Below are positions 1-11,469 of a stretch of 64,000 bases of DNA, in pieces; position 1 is the first letter of the stretch; each line of letters begins with the position of its first letter. The DNA is taken from contig JASJFT010000024.1 in assembly GCA_030770425.1 (NCBI GenBank), forward strand, positions 124,001-188,000. Direction: 5' to 3'. The position numbers were made by a program, and so were the translations under genes. The stretch comes from Darksidea phi (lineage: Eukaryota; Ascomycota; Dothideomycetes; Pleosporales; Lentitheciaceae). Below the pieces are notes generated by a model. The model worked only from the letters and a program-made list of their open reading frames with translations, had not been told where the DNA came from and searched no databases.

Positions 1-573
1 CTCGCACTCGAGAAGTGTAGCAAGGGATAATTATGGCAGGCGGTAGCTTCAGCTGTCATCGCACAGGCATTTATGGCGTTTTCTTTCGGACTTACATGAA
101 AGGGTATATCATGAGTTTATGCATGGATCGGCGAAGGGCTTTTCAAAGCAATTGATTTGGACAACGACTACTCCGGAAGGGGGTTGATACGCGGCAGTTG
201 CTGTGAGTAATTTTGTATCATGTTTTTCCGAGGAACATGCAGTCATAAAGTAATGAATAGGTGGAAAAGGCATGGTATGAATTTGAATATGTGCGTTCTC
301 CGAATCCGCGGGTTCGGAAGTCCTTCATGGGGGTCAACGCGCCGACATCTCGAGCTTGGACGAAGCTTTTGGTGCCCCACGTGCAGCCGCACTCACACCA
401 CGCAAGCTCGTCCATTGCCCCTGCTCACCGGCACTCTGCCTCGTATAGTTTTTATATCGCTCAGATTCGATGTTAGCCATCCCGCTACCTCGTCCTGTTC
501 CCGCTTGACTACAAGCCCTCAATAAAAACCCACCGAAGTCCCCGCGGGGTCCGCCAAACACGTGCAATACAAA
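1..573. other. Intergenic, left edge to CIA1
   Basis: No convincing coding exon was found on either strand; the short open frames here lack recognisable motifs and overlap one another. The right part is the 5' flank and presumed promoter/leader of CIA1. The start of the window may hold the 3' flank of an unseen upstream gene. Confidence 0.5.
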
Positions 574-1893
574 ATGCCTCCCCCACCGAACGAGACAGCC
601 ACACACGTCCTCCGCCCCCTCGCAACTCTCTCGCCCCCCTCCAACTCACGGACATGGCAAACAGCGCCTCATCCGTCACGGCCCATCGTCGCAACCGCGT
701 GCTCAGACCGTACCGTGCGCGTCTACAGCCTCACATCTTTCACACTTCTCCATTCAATAACAGGCGGGCATAAGCGGAGTGTGAGGACCGTGAGCTGGAA
801 GCCCGGGACAAGAGGGCAAAGTGTGCTCGCCACGGGGAGTTTCGATGCTAGTGCAGGAATTTGGCGGAAACAGGAACAGACGCAAGAACAGGATTCTACA
901 CAGCGGAGGGGCGGCGGAGATGACGAAGAGGATGACGACGAGGATGATTACCAGTTTGCCTGCATCCTCGACGGCCACGAGTCCGAGATCAAATCGCTGA
1001 GCTGGAATCCGTCAGGGCAGTATCTGGCTACTTGCTCCCGAGACAAGAGTGTGTGGATATGGGAGGAGCTAGAAGATGATAACTTCGAGACGGTGGCTGT
1101 GTTGCAAGAACATGATGGCGATGTCAAGTGTGTTGCTTGGCATCCTACTGAGGACTTGCTTGTATCAACATCCTATGACGATACGGTTCGGCTATATAGG
1201 GAGGATGCGGATGATTGGGTGCAGGTAGCTAGTATCACGGGGCATCAGCAGACGGTGTGGTGGGCGGAGTTTGAGGGGCCTGGCATGGCTTCAACAGACT
1301 TTCGGAACGAGAAAGAAGGATTGAGCGAACAACAAACGAAGTACATTGACCTTTTGGAGAGGTCGGGACCCAGGTTAGCGACTTGCTCGGACGATTGCTC
1401 GGTACGGATCTGGCGGAGACGACCAAGAGAAAATCAAGACGGAGGAGGGACGGGGATGCCGAGTATTATTCGCAGTGCCGCCATTGACGAAGACTGGTTC
1501 CAGGAAGCTACTCTGCCGCAGCGTCACGATAGAGCGATATACTCAATATCTTGGAGTAAGAAAACCGGGCTCCTAGTGTCTGCAGGTAGCGATGGCAAAA
1601 TCGTTGTCTACAAAGAGCGGTGGAAGTCGCAGGTATCAAACGGAGAGGTCAATGATATGGATGGTAGTGGTGATGGGGACGATTCGGCGTTGGCGCAGTG
1701 GGTAGTAGTTGCAGAGCTGTTCTCCGCACACGACGTCTTCGAGATCAACCACGTTACTTGGGCGGCGAGGGCAGATAAGGGGAAGCGCTCGGACAAGGAG
1801 GAGGTCATTCTGAGCACCGGGGATGACGGAGAGGTCAGGGTTTGGACATTGGACATGGGAACCGGAGAGAAAGCGGATGGAATTGCCGTGTAG
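574..1893 (+). CDS. CIA1: Cytosolic Fe-S cluster assembly WD40 protein Cia1
   Basis: An intronless 439-residue WD40 protein. At least seven blade-ending motifs are visible in order (for example ACSDRTVRVYS, CSRDKSVWIWEE, TSYDDTVRLYRE, CSDDCSVRIWRR, AGSDGKIVVYKE and STGDDGEVRVWTL). This matches the seven-bladed propeller of Cia1/CIAO1, the targeting-complex scaffold that helps deliver Fe-S clusters to cytosolic and nuclear apoproteins. The HKRSVRTVSWKPG stretch after the first blade is typical of the family. An acidic Asp/Glu-rich loop at about residues 115-126 is inserted between blades 2 and 3, as in many fungal orthologues. An in-frame ATG lies 12 bases upstream (562); 574, starting MPPPPN, is preferred as the family-like start. 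Identification is from family knowledge; the reading frame is seen directly. Confidence 0.93.
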   Translation: MPPPPNETATHVLRPLATLSPPSNSRTWQTAPHPSRPIVATACSDRTVRVYSLTSFTLLHSITGGHKRSVRTVSWKPGTRGQSVLATGSFDASAGIWRKQEQTQEQDSTQRRGGGDDEEDDDEDDYQFACILDGHESEIKSLSWNPSGQYLATCSRDKSVWIWEELEDDNFETVAVLQEHDGDVKCVAWHPTEDLLVSTSYDDTVRLYREDADDWVQVASITGHQQTVWWAEFEGPGMASTDFRNEKEGLSEQQTKYIDLLERSGPRLATCSDDCSVRIWRRRPRENQDGGGTGMPSIIRSAAIDEDWFQEATLPQRHDRAIYSISWSKKTGLLVSAGSDGKIVVYKERWKSQVSNGEVNDMDGSGDGDDSALAQWVVVAELFSAHDVFEINHVTWAARADKGKRSDKEEVILSTGDDGEVRVWTLDMGTGEKADGIAV

Positions 1894-2562
1894 ATGTACA
1901 TATATGCAAAATAGGATGAGGGTGTCATTACGCATGCTCTGATGTCTGAGTTGTCAACCTCGTTCTCAATACTTGCAGCCCTCTAGACCGCATAGAGGAT
2001 GCTTCCAAAGTATCGAATGAGCATTCCCTACTGGATGAGAAAGGCGTCTACCATTATAGGGGCTATGCGAACATTGAATCAAAGAAGAGTTCTCTGCACG
2101 TGCTCAGCGTTCAAGACTGGACGGGATGACGCCGGCCGGCATGAGCCAGAGTGCGGTCCTCCGTCATTGCCAAGAGATCGAATCAGGGCATGCCGAGTTT
2201 AATTATGAACTGACCCCAATTTCGCGCGTCTCCCCCATTGTCGTGACATTCCCATCCCCGTCGAATCTTTCGACTTCTTCCTACGCTTTCTTCACCTCTC
2301 CTTTTCTTCGTATTACCGCATGGTAGTTGGAAACTGACAGCCCCTAGTTCACCTTGGAACCCCTCACGTCATCTCCCGCCTTCTAGTTCGTGCCCGTCAC
2401 CCCGATATTTCGCAAGAAGCTACTGCGATCCTCGCTTCACACCTGCAGCCCCACGGTGCTTTGCTAGATCATCAATTGCATTGCAGGTCTGCGACGGCGG
2501 GATCCCTCGCATTCGCTCCTGCCACAGCGCCCTTGCGACCTTGAGCACAAAGCCCCAACCTC
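1894..2562. other. Intergenic between CIA1 and PCT1
   Basis: No supported gene. It must hold the CIA1 terminator and the PCT1 promoter and leader; the last 250 bases are C/T-rich, as is common for fungal 5' leaders. Short open frames at 1999-2326 have no recognisable motif. Confidence 0.5.
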
Positions 2563-3985
2563 ATGCCGCCGAAGCGCAAGCGATCTACCACTGTCTCCTC
2601 CCCCAAGAACCCAACCATGGACATTGCGCAACCCTCATCTCGAGATGCGTCCGATGAGGGCGCCGAAGATCCTGTCCTCCAAGAAGTCGCATCGAAGAAG
2701 GAGCGACAGGCCGACTCTCACGTATCCTCGAAACGAGCCCGCTCCACTAAGAACGGTAGTACGGGAGAGAACGGAGATAGCGATGGTGTTGAAGATCGCG
2801 CGAGTAAGAAGAGCCGACGATCATCAAGCAATGTCGAGCAGGGCGAAAACGGAGAAGCGGGCACCATGCGCATGCCAACCCCACCACAGGCAGGCCTCAT
2901 CGACCCAGTAGGCTACAAGACGAATCCGCCGCCGAAAGATCGCGCGGTAAGGGTGTACGCCGATGGCGTCTTCGATCTCTTCCACATCGGCCACATGCGT
3001 GCCCTTCAGCAAGCTAAGACAGCTTTCCCAGACACTAAACTCATCGTCGGTGTCACTGGCGACAAGGAGACACATCGTAGAAAAGGTCTTACCGTGCTAT
3101 CGGCCAGAGAGCGTGCGGAGAGCGTAAGGCATTGCAAGTGGGTGGATGAGGTCATCGAAGACTGCCCTTGGATCGTCACAGCCGAGTTTCTGGAGAAGCA
3201 CAATCTCGACTATGTCGCCCACGATGATCTTCCGTATGGTGCAGACGAGGGTGACGATATCTACGGGCCCATCAAAGAGAAGGGGATGTTCCTGGTAACG
3301 CAGCGAACCGAGGGTCTGAGCACGACGGGCATCATTACCAAGTATGGACCCCCCCACTCTCATCTCTTTCCTTTAATGCTAATACTTATCTAGGATCGTT
3401 CGCGACTACGACCAGTACATTGACCGCCAACTCAAGCGCGGCGCTTCCCGCAAGGAGTTGAACGTGTCGTGGTTGAAGAAGAATGAGCTCGACTTCAAGC
3501 GCAACATGGCCGATCTACGCGACAGTATCAAGGCAAACTGGTCCACGACCGGACAGGAGCTTACCAAAGATATTCGACAGTTCTGGCAGACGAGTAGACC
3601 TGCGAGCCCGGCCAGGACGCCTACACAGGAGAAGACAGAGAGAGAAATGGCCGCGAGCGCTACATCTCCTTCCGCGCTATCGCGTCTCAGCCATCTTGAT
3701 ATTCCCGGTCGTGGTCAAGAACGAGGATCATCCGATTTCGCTGCTGGTTATAGTCTTGGATTAATTGGTGGCGTTCGTTCATGGGTGAGTGCATACGTAT
3801 CAGTATCTCCTACTTTCACTGACTCTTCGTAGATGGCCCGAAGTCGCCGCAATTTGAATGACAGCAGACCGCAAAGCCCGTCAGGCGAAAGCAGCTCGGA
3901 CGAGCAAATGGAGACAAGCGTCCGAGACCCGCCACGTGGGCGCAAAGGCAAACAATCGACTGACGAAATGGACGTTCGTGCCTAG
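2563..3985 (+). CDS. PCT1: Choline-phosphate cytidylyltransferase
   Basis: Three exons: 2563-3341, 3394-3784 and 3833-3985, with introns of 52 and 48 nt, giving 440 residues. The enzyme makes CDP-choline from CTP and phosphocholine, the rate-limiting step of the Kennedy pathway to phosphatidylcholine. The catalytic nucleotidyltransferase fold spans about residues 129-262: the HIGH motif is at 141-144 (FHIGHMRA), and the family signature [11 protein letters not shown] starts at 248. Intron 1 interrupts the codon right after this signature (ITK/IVRDYD). The N-terminal 120 residues are Ser/Lys-rich, with basic clusters that look like nuclear-targeting signals. The region after the catalytic core (about 280-310) is amphipathic and probably the membrane-sensing helix. 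The Ser/Pro-rich C-terminal tail resembles the phosphorylated tail of the family. Confidence 0.95.
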
Positions 3986-4971
3986 GTCTAAGCCCTTCGC
4001 CTCTTCATTCCTCGGTCCGCCAACGTACACAATGTTTTTCCTGTCCTCTTGCTTGTTCGTCTCGCTTCACCGGCCCACCTGGTTCCTCCCGCGCGTCTGC
4101 TAGCTCAAGCTAGCGCCGCTTGTTTTATTGACGATGGGGCTCGGGCGGCCAAAGTGGACAGCCTGACGACGGATTTGGCTGTATTCGGCGGCCACTGCGT
4201 TTTTTGTATAACCGGAGGGGAGACGTGGCTGATGGATGTTAGGGACAGCTCGTTGGGTGCCAGCGCGCTGGGGGTTCGCATATCGCCATCGGCTATCGAC
4301 TATGCAATTACGCCCTGCTTACCTTGCCCTGCACTATCACGGCACGCACAAGCACACATTTGTAATTCTATTTTCCTTAACACCTAGAAGATGTTTTCCT
4401 TCCAAGCGCCCGAGGCAGGCGAGGGACTGCTGTTTCTCTCCCTAATAGTATTCTATGGGTCCAGAGCTTGCTTTGCCTCTGCTCAAACGGTTTTCTGGGT
4501 TCTGGTGGACGGGCAATGGGTTGCTGATTGTGTAGCACCGCAATCGAAAGAGATTGTTTCCTCTCAAAATTTCGCCCGATATCCGCCCTATGAATCGTTT
4601 TCTGTTTCTTTGCTTAAAAGGATTGCTCAGCGTGGTTACTTATTTGGCATCTCTGTCCTGCCGTTGCGGACACTCGTCTGGGGATCGGGTTGGGCCGTCT
4701 TCCAAACTTGATTGACTGCTACCATTTCATCGAACACGAAACGAGTGCGATCATCATCTTGAAAACGTTGGTGTCATTCACACCCGCGGCCTAGTCATCT
4801 ACTTCCCCCCCAGAGCTTCAGTCGCTATCACAAGACGGGCTCTTCGCAAACAGCAACTGTCCGTCCCATTATACCCGCATCCACACCGATCGGCAGGTTG
4901 AGCTGCCCAACCAACCACCCATCTATCCTCAGATCCAAAGCTCAGCCCAGCGCAGGACACCAAGACACCAA
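3986..4971. other. Intergenic after PCT1
   Basis: Nothing convincingly coding. A 106-codon open frame (4391-4711) and others are present, but no motif, splice pattern or composition supports them. The right end is the 5' flank of the small Cys-rich gene. Confidence 0.45.
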
Positions 4972-5302
4972 ATGTGCAACGTCGTTTTCGCCCACAGCAC
5001 CTGCGGATGTCCGCCTACACCCATATACCCTTACATTGTTCTTTGTTCTGCAGCGAGGCGGCCGTATGGGGACATTCAGTAAGGCCACTTCTAATCCCAT
5101 CTCTTTCTCTCTTTAGCTTTAAGGTGTAGGGGAATTGCTAATGCTTTTGGCTACCAGGGCTTGTCCACCGGGACGGAGAGGCGCGAGACATGTTGCAAGG
5201 GCGGGCGAGTGTGCGCTTTGTAAGCAGTTCAAGAAGGAGATGATGAAGATGGAAAGGAGGGAGGAGATGCGGAGGAGGTGGTTGAGACCGAGGTATTGGT
5301 AG
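4972..5302 (+). CDS. Small cysteine-rich hypothetical protein
   Basis: Two exons, 4972-5078 and 5158-5302, joined across a 79-nt intron (donor GTAAGG, branch GCTAATG, acceptor CAG), give 83 residues; neither exon is a long open frame by itself. The product starts MCNVVFAHSTCGC and has further cysteines in SCT-like and ECALC contexts, then a highly charged helix (KKEMMKMERREEMRRR). This general plan (initial MC, scattered Cys/His, charged C-terminus) is common among small uncharacterised proteins of filamentous ascomycetes; no function can be given. The frame stops at TAG 5300-5302, but a different frame just downstream is open with protein-like composition, so the gene may be frameshifted (see findings). 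The splice model is inference. Confidence 0.5.
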
Positions 5303-7404
5303 AGGTGGGGGGAAGTGGAATGAGGAGGGACTGGACTACACCAACACGGAGGACGAGCCGAACTCATTTGCAGCTAGGGAGTTGGAAAGACTGGGGAGGA
5401 AAGCGTACAGACTGGCGTTGGAGAATACAAGGAAGGGAGAGCATAGACAGATTGGCGTTCGCATTTACACCTGCATGATGATGGGCATTAACACTTTGAT
5501 GGAGTCCTGGTGTTGGGGGGGTGTTGTGATAGGTGGAGAGGTGGTTGTTTCAGATTGAGGGAGTCTTCCTCGCGCCCTACTTTGAGAATGGCCATTCACA
5601 GGCAGTTGGGGGCGATGGAAGTGGGCTCGGCTTTTTAGATGTCGATGCCTGACAAGGCAGGCGCGAGCCTAGCGTCGTCGATGTCAAATAAATATGGGGC
5701 GGCCTTCCACGCTGTTTCCACTCATCTTTGCTGTTTCATTTTTCCGTGTCGCTCACTACACTGCCGGTGGAAGTGATAGGCGCGCGATGGGGTGTAAAAC
5801 TTGCGCAACGGCGCCGACCCAGGCATGATCCCTCTCTCAGCCTTCTCTTACTCATACAGCCTAGGGCCTCTCCGTGTCGCCGGACCGCCGTGAGTCGCTG
5901 CTCTGCTTCTAGTCTGGAATCTCTCCCCTCTTGTTATACAAGTCGCTCCCCACAAAGATCATCGGCACCAGACAAGTCATCGCTCGGATCTATGCCGGCC
6001 GACGATCCGCCAGTCGCGAGGCTGCTAGCATCAACGAGATGAGGCGAGCAGACTGGGAGCAAAAGCACAAGCACAGCATACGCACCGTGGACCCCCCACA
6101 GAACCGTATACGCGGGGCTGCACACTCACCATGTTTGACGCGGCAATCGCAGTACCGGTACACGACAAGCTCGCACCGTCGCAGGAAACCTGCGCCTCTC
6201 AGATGGACCTCCGTGGATGACATGCAGCTTGACGTGAGCAGCGTGGGCAGCAGTAGCAGCAATCGCATCGAAGGCGTCGGCAACGCGCAGGCTGCAGGCT
6301 GCTCTGGCGTCGGAGCCCCCAATCTCGTCGCCCTGTTTTTCGCTGGTGCCGCTTGATTTGAATATCAAAAAGTGAGGCTGACGATGAGACGCGGACGGAT
6401 GCGGCTGCGCGTGCGAACCACCAGCCAATCTCGCTTCGGCTAGCGAAATGCTATGGCGAGCAGCAGGCCAGCGCCCCCAAAATGGACCTCCCTACAATCC
6501 CTTCCTGTGTGTCACGGCGGCGGCGGTGGATCGACTGGTCCGTCGACGTAGCGGTGTGAGGGCTGGGAAGACCTGCATTGCCGCTTCATCTCAGCACCGC
6601 GGCCAGCAACGGCCGCAAACGCCCCTGCGCCCGCCACCCATCTCTCATGATCAGCCTCCCGTCTTAGTCTGATGGAAGATCCAAAAGCATGGTCTGAGCA
6701 TAGGCTTTTTAGAACAAATGCAAGGGCCCGTCCCTCCCAAAGGTCCTTTCCTCAGTTTCCCACCACACATCATTGCACAGAGGAACGAGTCAGCCTCTTG
6801 CTGTCCGTTTGAATTCCAAACACACACCTTGCAGCGTCTCATCCTGACCAAGCGCTGCAGCTAGAATAAGCCGTCAAGTATCCTGTCTGTCTCTCTTGCT
6901 CTCCTTTTCTCCTTTTCCGCTTTGCGTTTCGCAGCAAAGCTTTTTCGTCCGACAGCTCTCCCTCAGAGCTGGGCTTCCGCAAACGTCCAACGTCTTTCTT
7001 TCAACCCGCCACAACATGACCACTTGTCCTGCCGCACCGTGTTAACACGGCACAAGCCCTGATCCCGCGACCCAGACGGTACTCATCGGCGTGGGCACAT
7101 GAGAAAGGTAGCCTTTTCCACAGCCGCGAAACCGAGCCTGTGCCGCGTCTTGCAGCTGGCTGACTCGGGCCGTCTGGCTGCTTCATGCCGCTACCCGACC
7201 TTCAGGCAAACAGCCGGGAACACGTTTTCCGCTTGTGTCCACACAAACCGCGCACCCTCTTGGATGGTTTGGCGGCTAACCGTGTCGTAGTTGAAGCAAC
7301 ACACCCGCTTTGCTTGACCGTTCGCTTTCCTCAGCATATCAACTACCCTGCGCCCCATACGCCAGCTGCTCGGTAACTGCTTTCTCACCGGTCCTCGAAC
7401 ACTC
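5303..7404. other. Long intergenic region upstream of the Tcp11 gene
   Basis: From 5303 to about 5553 one frame stays open and reads like protein (contains GLDYTNTEDEPNSFAAREL); it may be the displaced tail of the preceding gene. From about 5600 to 7400 no gene is supported. Several mutually overlapping open frames (for example 5931-6356 + and 5990-6322 -) are mirror images with low-complexity Arg/Ser/Ala content. The C/T-rich stretch around 6885-6930 and the adjacent sequence probably form the promoter and leader of the Tcp11-family gene. Confidence 0.45.
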
Positions 7405-9564
7405 ATGAAGGCTCGTCATTCGTTGAATAAGACCTGCAACGGCTTCCGTCGAAACAGTATGGGTGCTCAAACGCCTGCTACGGGCAGCAATGCTGCTCCC
7501 TTCCGTACACCTGATCCGTTTTGCCAGTTACCTTCTACCATGGACGTGGATGACAGGCCCGTCAGCTCAGATGCAGCGGGGTCGAGGTGGCACAGCGAGA
7601 CGGTCAGCCCCGATGGTGCGTCCCTAGATGGAAACCGCCATCGACATGAAAGAAGATGGTCTGCAGACCGAGACAGCCGGCCACCCAGTAGTGCACGAAG
7701 CACGCACATAACAGAAAGAAACACTTCGGAGCAACTTACCGATCTGCTTGTCGAGATGATACCGGGTATGGAGGGTGCAGAGCTGGGAGAAGCATTCCAG
7801 TGCGCGGCCGAACTACCACCAGTGACGAAGCAGTCACTAAGCGAGCTCGACATCCAGAACATTATTACCAATATCAAGCTAAGACACGACGTTAATTTCG
7901 ACCGAGACTTGAGCTTCCGTCCTAACGTCGACGGGCCAAAGGGGCAGCAGAAGCAGCGGCAATCGCACCAGTACTGTCGGGCCTTAGTCGCTGAGCTGGA
8001 GCTGTACGTACGGCTATTCCAGGGCACGCCATCCTTGTGGGAGTCGGGTCATGTGGATCGGTCGGTGGTTGTCCACCATGCGGAACGGAGGATACCGAAG
8101 ATGTTCGAGACGATACATGAGGTGTTAAAGAGCTTAGTACCAGATCGTGACCATGCAAGAGTGGACGAGCACCTGGATGTGCCAATGTTGATGCAGGAGA
8201 TTGAGCGTGGAGTGTGCGATCTGGTGAAGTTAGCGGAGTGGATGGCTTGTTTGCTGAAGGAGCATTGCGCGCCGATGCGGGATGTACTGGTCAACAAGAT
8301 GGTCGAAACAATAAAAATGGGCGTGACAAAGAACAAGTCGTACTTGATCGTCACCGGGCTGCAAGAGTTGCTTGGGATCCTGGAGGCAATGAAGCTAGTA
8401 AGTCTTGTGATATGAAGAGACTGATGGAACTAAGTTGACGGGGACTAGGATGTCGCGAACCACCAGATACGCAACCTCAAATCGCTGTTGATTGAAGATA
8501 CGGTCAACTTTGAGAACCACTACCATCTGGACCGACTAGTAAAAGGGAAAGCGAGAGTCGACAGAAATGCTGCCCACAAATGGTGGGCATGTGCAAAGTC
8601 CGAGTTCCGGCATCAAATAATCTCTGCACGACAGTCCTCATCACGCTTTCAATTCGAAATCTTCACTCGAGCGGTTGTTGCGACCCTTCTCACACGAGGT
8701 GGCCACTCCGAGTTCCCCGATACGTTCTACTTGGATCAAGACAGACTACGAATGTTGAAGTCGGAGATTGATGACTTGATTCATTTCGAAATTTGCCTTG
8801 GCATGTTCGAGCAGTTGCTGCAAGAATCCGGGTACAAAGGGCCAGTTTTACAGGCTACAAGACATCAACTACGAACGACTCTATCCGCGATCATCGGTGA
8901 GGGTCTGCCCCACACATCACAGTCGTGGATGCACAACTCCGGACCCATAGCTCTTGAGATCTACCGCCAAGCATCGAAACTCACCGGCCGATCTCTATTC
9001 GATAACTTCGACTACCAAAAAGCGAAGCACGACTTGAGCAACCTGTTCGAGAACACTTTCGCCGCTCACACATCAGCGCTAGAAGCCACCATTCTCCCGC
9101 TCATTCTCGCCTGTTCGAACAAGCATTTTACTTCCTCCCCGAGCGAGCTGTTCAATAATCTCGTTCTGCCGGCACCGCCTCCACCGCCGCATTCATTCAT
9201 TCCAATCCCCACACCACCGACCGATACGTTATCCTCGCCATACGCTGATAAACTCACCAATCTCACGAACCGCATAACACACATTACTCTGCTTCACTGG
9301 CGGGTATGGGCCAAAATTGCATATATCCAGGACGACGAAACACCCGCATTCGTCCAAACAACTTCCCCCCAGCCACAACCCTGTGCACATCCGCATCCAC
9401 AACACTCAATTTCAACACCCGAGCCACAACCAAAACCTCACACCACCCTTCCACCACCGCCACCCATCACCGACCCAGATACGCAAGTCGTAGATCTAAT
9501 GAGAGCAGGCGAACCACCGGATCCAGGAGAGCCGCAGTTCCCACGTGGAACGTCTTTACCATAG
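7405..9564 (+). CDS. Tcp11/Sok1-family protein
   Basis: Two exons, 7405-8397 and 8449-9564, with a 51-nt phase-0 intron, give up to 702 residues. The middle of the protein matches the T-complex 11 family: a long helical region with LREHCAPMRD-like content (here KEHCAPMRDVLVNKM), then LEAMKLDVANHQIRNLKS across the splice, and FENHYHLDRLVKGK after it. Fungal members (yeast Sok1) modify cAMP/PKA signalling and are linked to stress and growth control. The first 100 residues and the last 70 are low-complexity (Ser/Pro/Thr) and presumably disordered. The first ATG is used; later in-frame ATGs at 7459 and 7540 are possible true starts. The assignment rests on family recognition. Confidence 0.85.
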
Positions 9565-11469
9565 TAATCTCTCGTTTTGGTCATTTGGCGTTGACTGTTG
9601 GGATACTTATTTGGTAGTAGGAGTTTGGGATTTCATTGATGTAGATTGCATTGCATTGTCGGCGTTTTCCACGTTATCCGGTAGTGTAAAGAATACCATC
9701 TCTATTTTCATGAACTTGCCTCTATGGCTGCGTACATGAGTGAATGGTGAGGGGAGTATGCGATGTCGAATAAGTTGCCTTACGGTCATGATGCAGGTTA
9801 GCCCAACGCAGTTCAATCGTTAGCGATTGAGGATATAATGGCTCCACTCCAAGCACGACTTCCTCTTTCTTGCACACCATATCGCATTTGAGCTTCCGAG
9901 GCTCTAAAAAGCTCCTCGACATTGACGATGTCGGTCGCTGTTCTTCGTGCTTAAAAAGACGATTTATTATTTATGTTGGCTAAAGCGGTCCAAAAGCAGG
10001 CTGGAGGCGGGTGGTGCAGCGGTACGAAGCTTTCCTCTCGATTTCGCTATGGGGGCGGTTGGCTAATGAGACGACTTTCTGACTCCTGGTGCAATTCAAT
10101 GAATTGGACAGCGCTCCAATGCATGATATTATCTAACGGGCATGCATATGCAGTATCTGGGGCGAAAAGCTCAATGTGGCCTAAAGGAGCCTTGCTTCCA
10201 AATCGATCATAAAGGCTGTGACGTCTAGGAAGTTCCAGATGGCGCTTCTGTCTCGGTGGTTGCTGCCATTACACTAGAAAAGCTTAATGGTAACAGTGAT
10301 AATCTTCATTGGTGGGATCCAGGTGAAAAGATGGAAGTGTTGATTTCATTGTGGATGGCAATACATACGAAATAAGTCGGGTTACTAAAGGACATGGCCG
10401 CCTCCGTGAGGCCTTGCATTTCAAAGATTGCAGTGAGCCTACCCCATCATCAGTTCTCGATTGGCTACCTTGGCACTGGTAATGGGGCGTGATATTGTAC
10501 AGAATTTTCCGAAGCTGAACTATAAAACTCACCGACTTTGTCGAGAAACCTTATTCCAAATGAACTTTAACAGCAAACAGGGCCGAATCGAAGCCACAAC
10601 AAGTACGCCATGTCGCTTGAAGCTAGACCCATATACCGAATCAACGGATACTCTCCGGCCCTCACGCTGACCGCTAGAGCATGCACACTCGCAAAACGAA
10701 TTCTTGAGTCCCGGCTCCTTCACGAACCTCGAGTAACAGATCGAAAGTTTCTTGGCATTGGCTCGGAAGCCCCCGTATCCGTCTCGTTGATGATACCCTA
10801 TCATGTGGACGCATAGCTCGTTTAAGTTGCCCCGATCGACTCCGAAGACTAACCCCCGCATTTAGCGCCGCTATTGATCCCTCGGTTTACCAGACCGTTT
10901 CCTTGCTAGAGCCACCAATGGATACCGTAAAGATGTCTAATACGCTCACCGTCTTATTACGCCCAGTCGCCAAGCGACCTATTAGTTTCGTATGGCTTTG
11001 TAGGCGTTGTGCCCACTCCCTCCCCATCCTGCTCTCTTCCCCCACAATTTTCTTTTTTCGATAAGAAACGAATCAGAATACCAGATTATAAGGGTATTTT
11101 AGGGTAAAAGCAGTTTACATTTTTAAAGTGGGCCCCGTCTTTTATCGCCTAACGAGGAAGTACCCTCTATTACGCCCAGTTAGCGGATAACGCCCAGCCC
11201 AAAAGCTCTGTAAAACCGTTCTCTTGCATCTGCGCTCAGGACGTGTGAGACAGATTTTACGGTATTCCAATTTAAGATTTCGAGCGTGATAGGTAGGGAG
11301 TTCGTGTTATACCTGACACATGGAAATCCTGTTTTGTTCTTGCTGTCGTCTCTCATGGCCTGTAAAACGTCCTGTTACCCTCCTGCGAGACTGCTCATCT
11401 TCCATCCAAGCAGTTACCCACACTTTCTTGGGAAATCCCCAGTTGCTGTCACTGCTACCCTAACTCCTC
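9565..11469. other. Gene-poor intergenic region
   Basis: About 1.9 kb with no supported gene. Open frames at 9973-10212, 10461-10816 and 10529-10861 (opposite strand) overlap each other and show no motif. Between 10951 and 11198 the short string TTACGCCCAG or TAACGCCCAG recurs three times in direct orientation, which may mark a degenerate transposon fragment (see findings). The last 200 bases are the 5' flank of the membrane-protein gene. Confidence 0.4.

Noticed and set aside
5931..6428. Overlapping plus and minus ORFs of 100-141 codons
   Set aside because: Mutually antisense, basic low-complexity products with no motif; probably leader/promoter sequence of the Tcp11-family gene.
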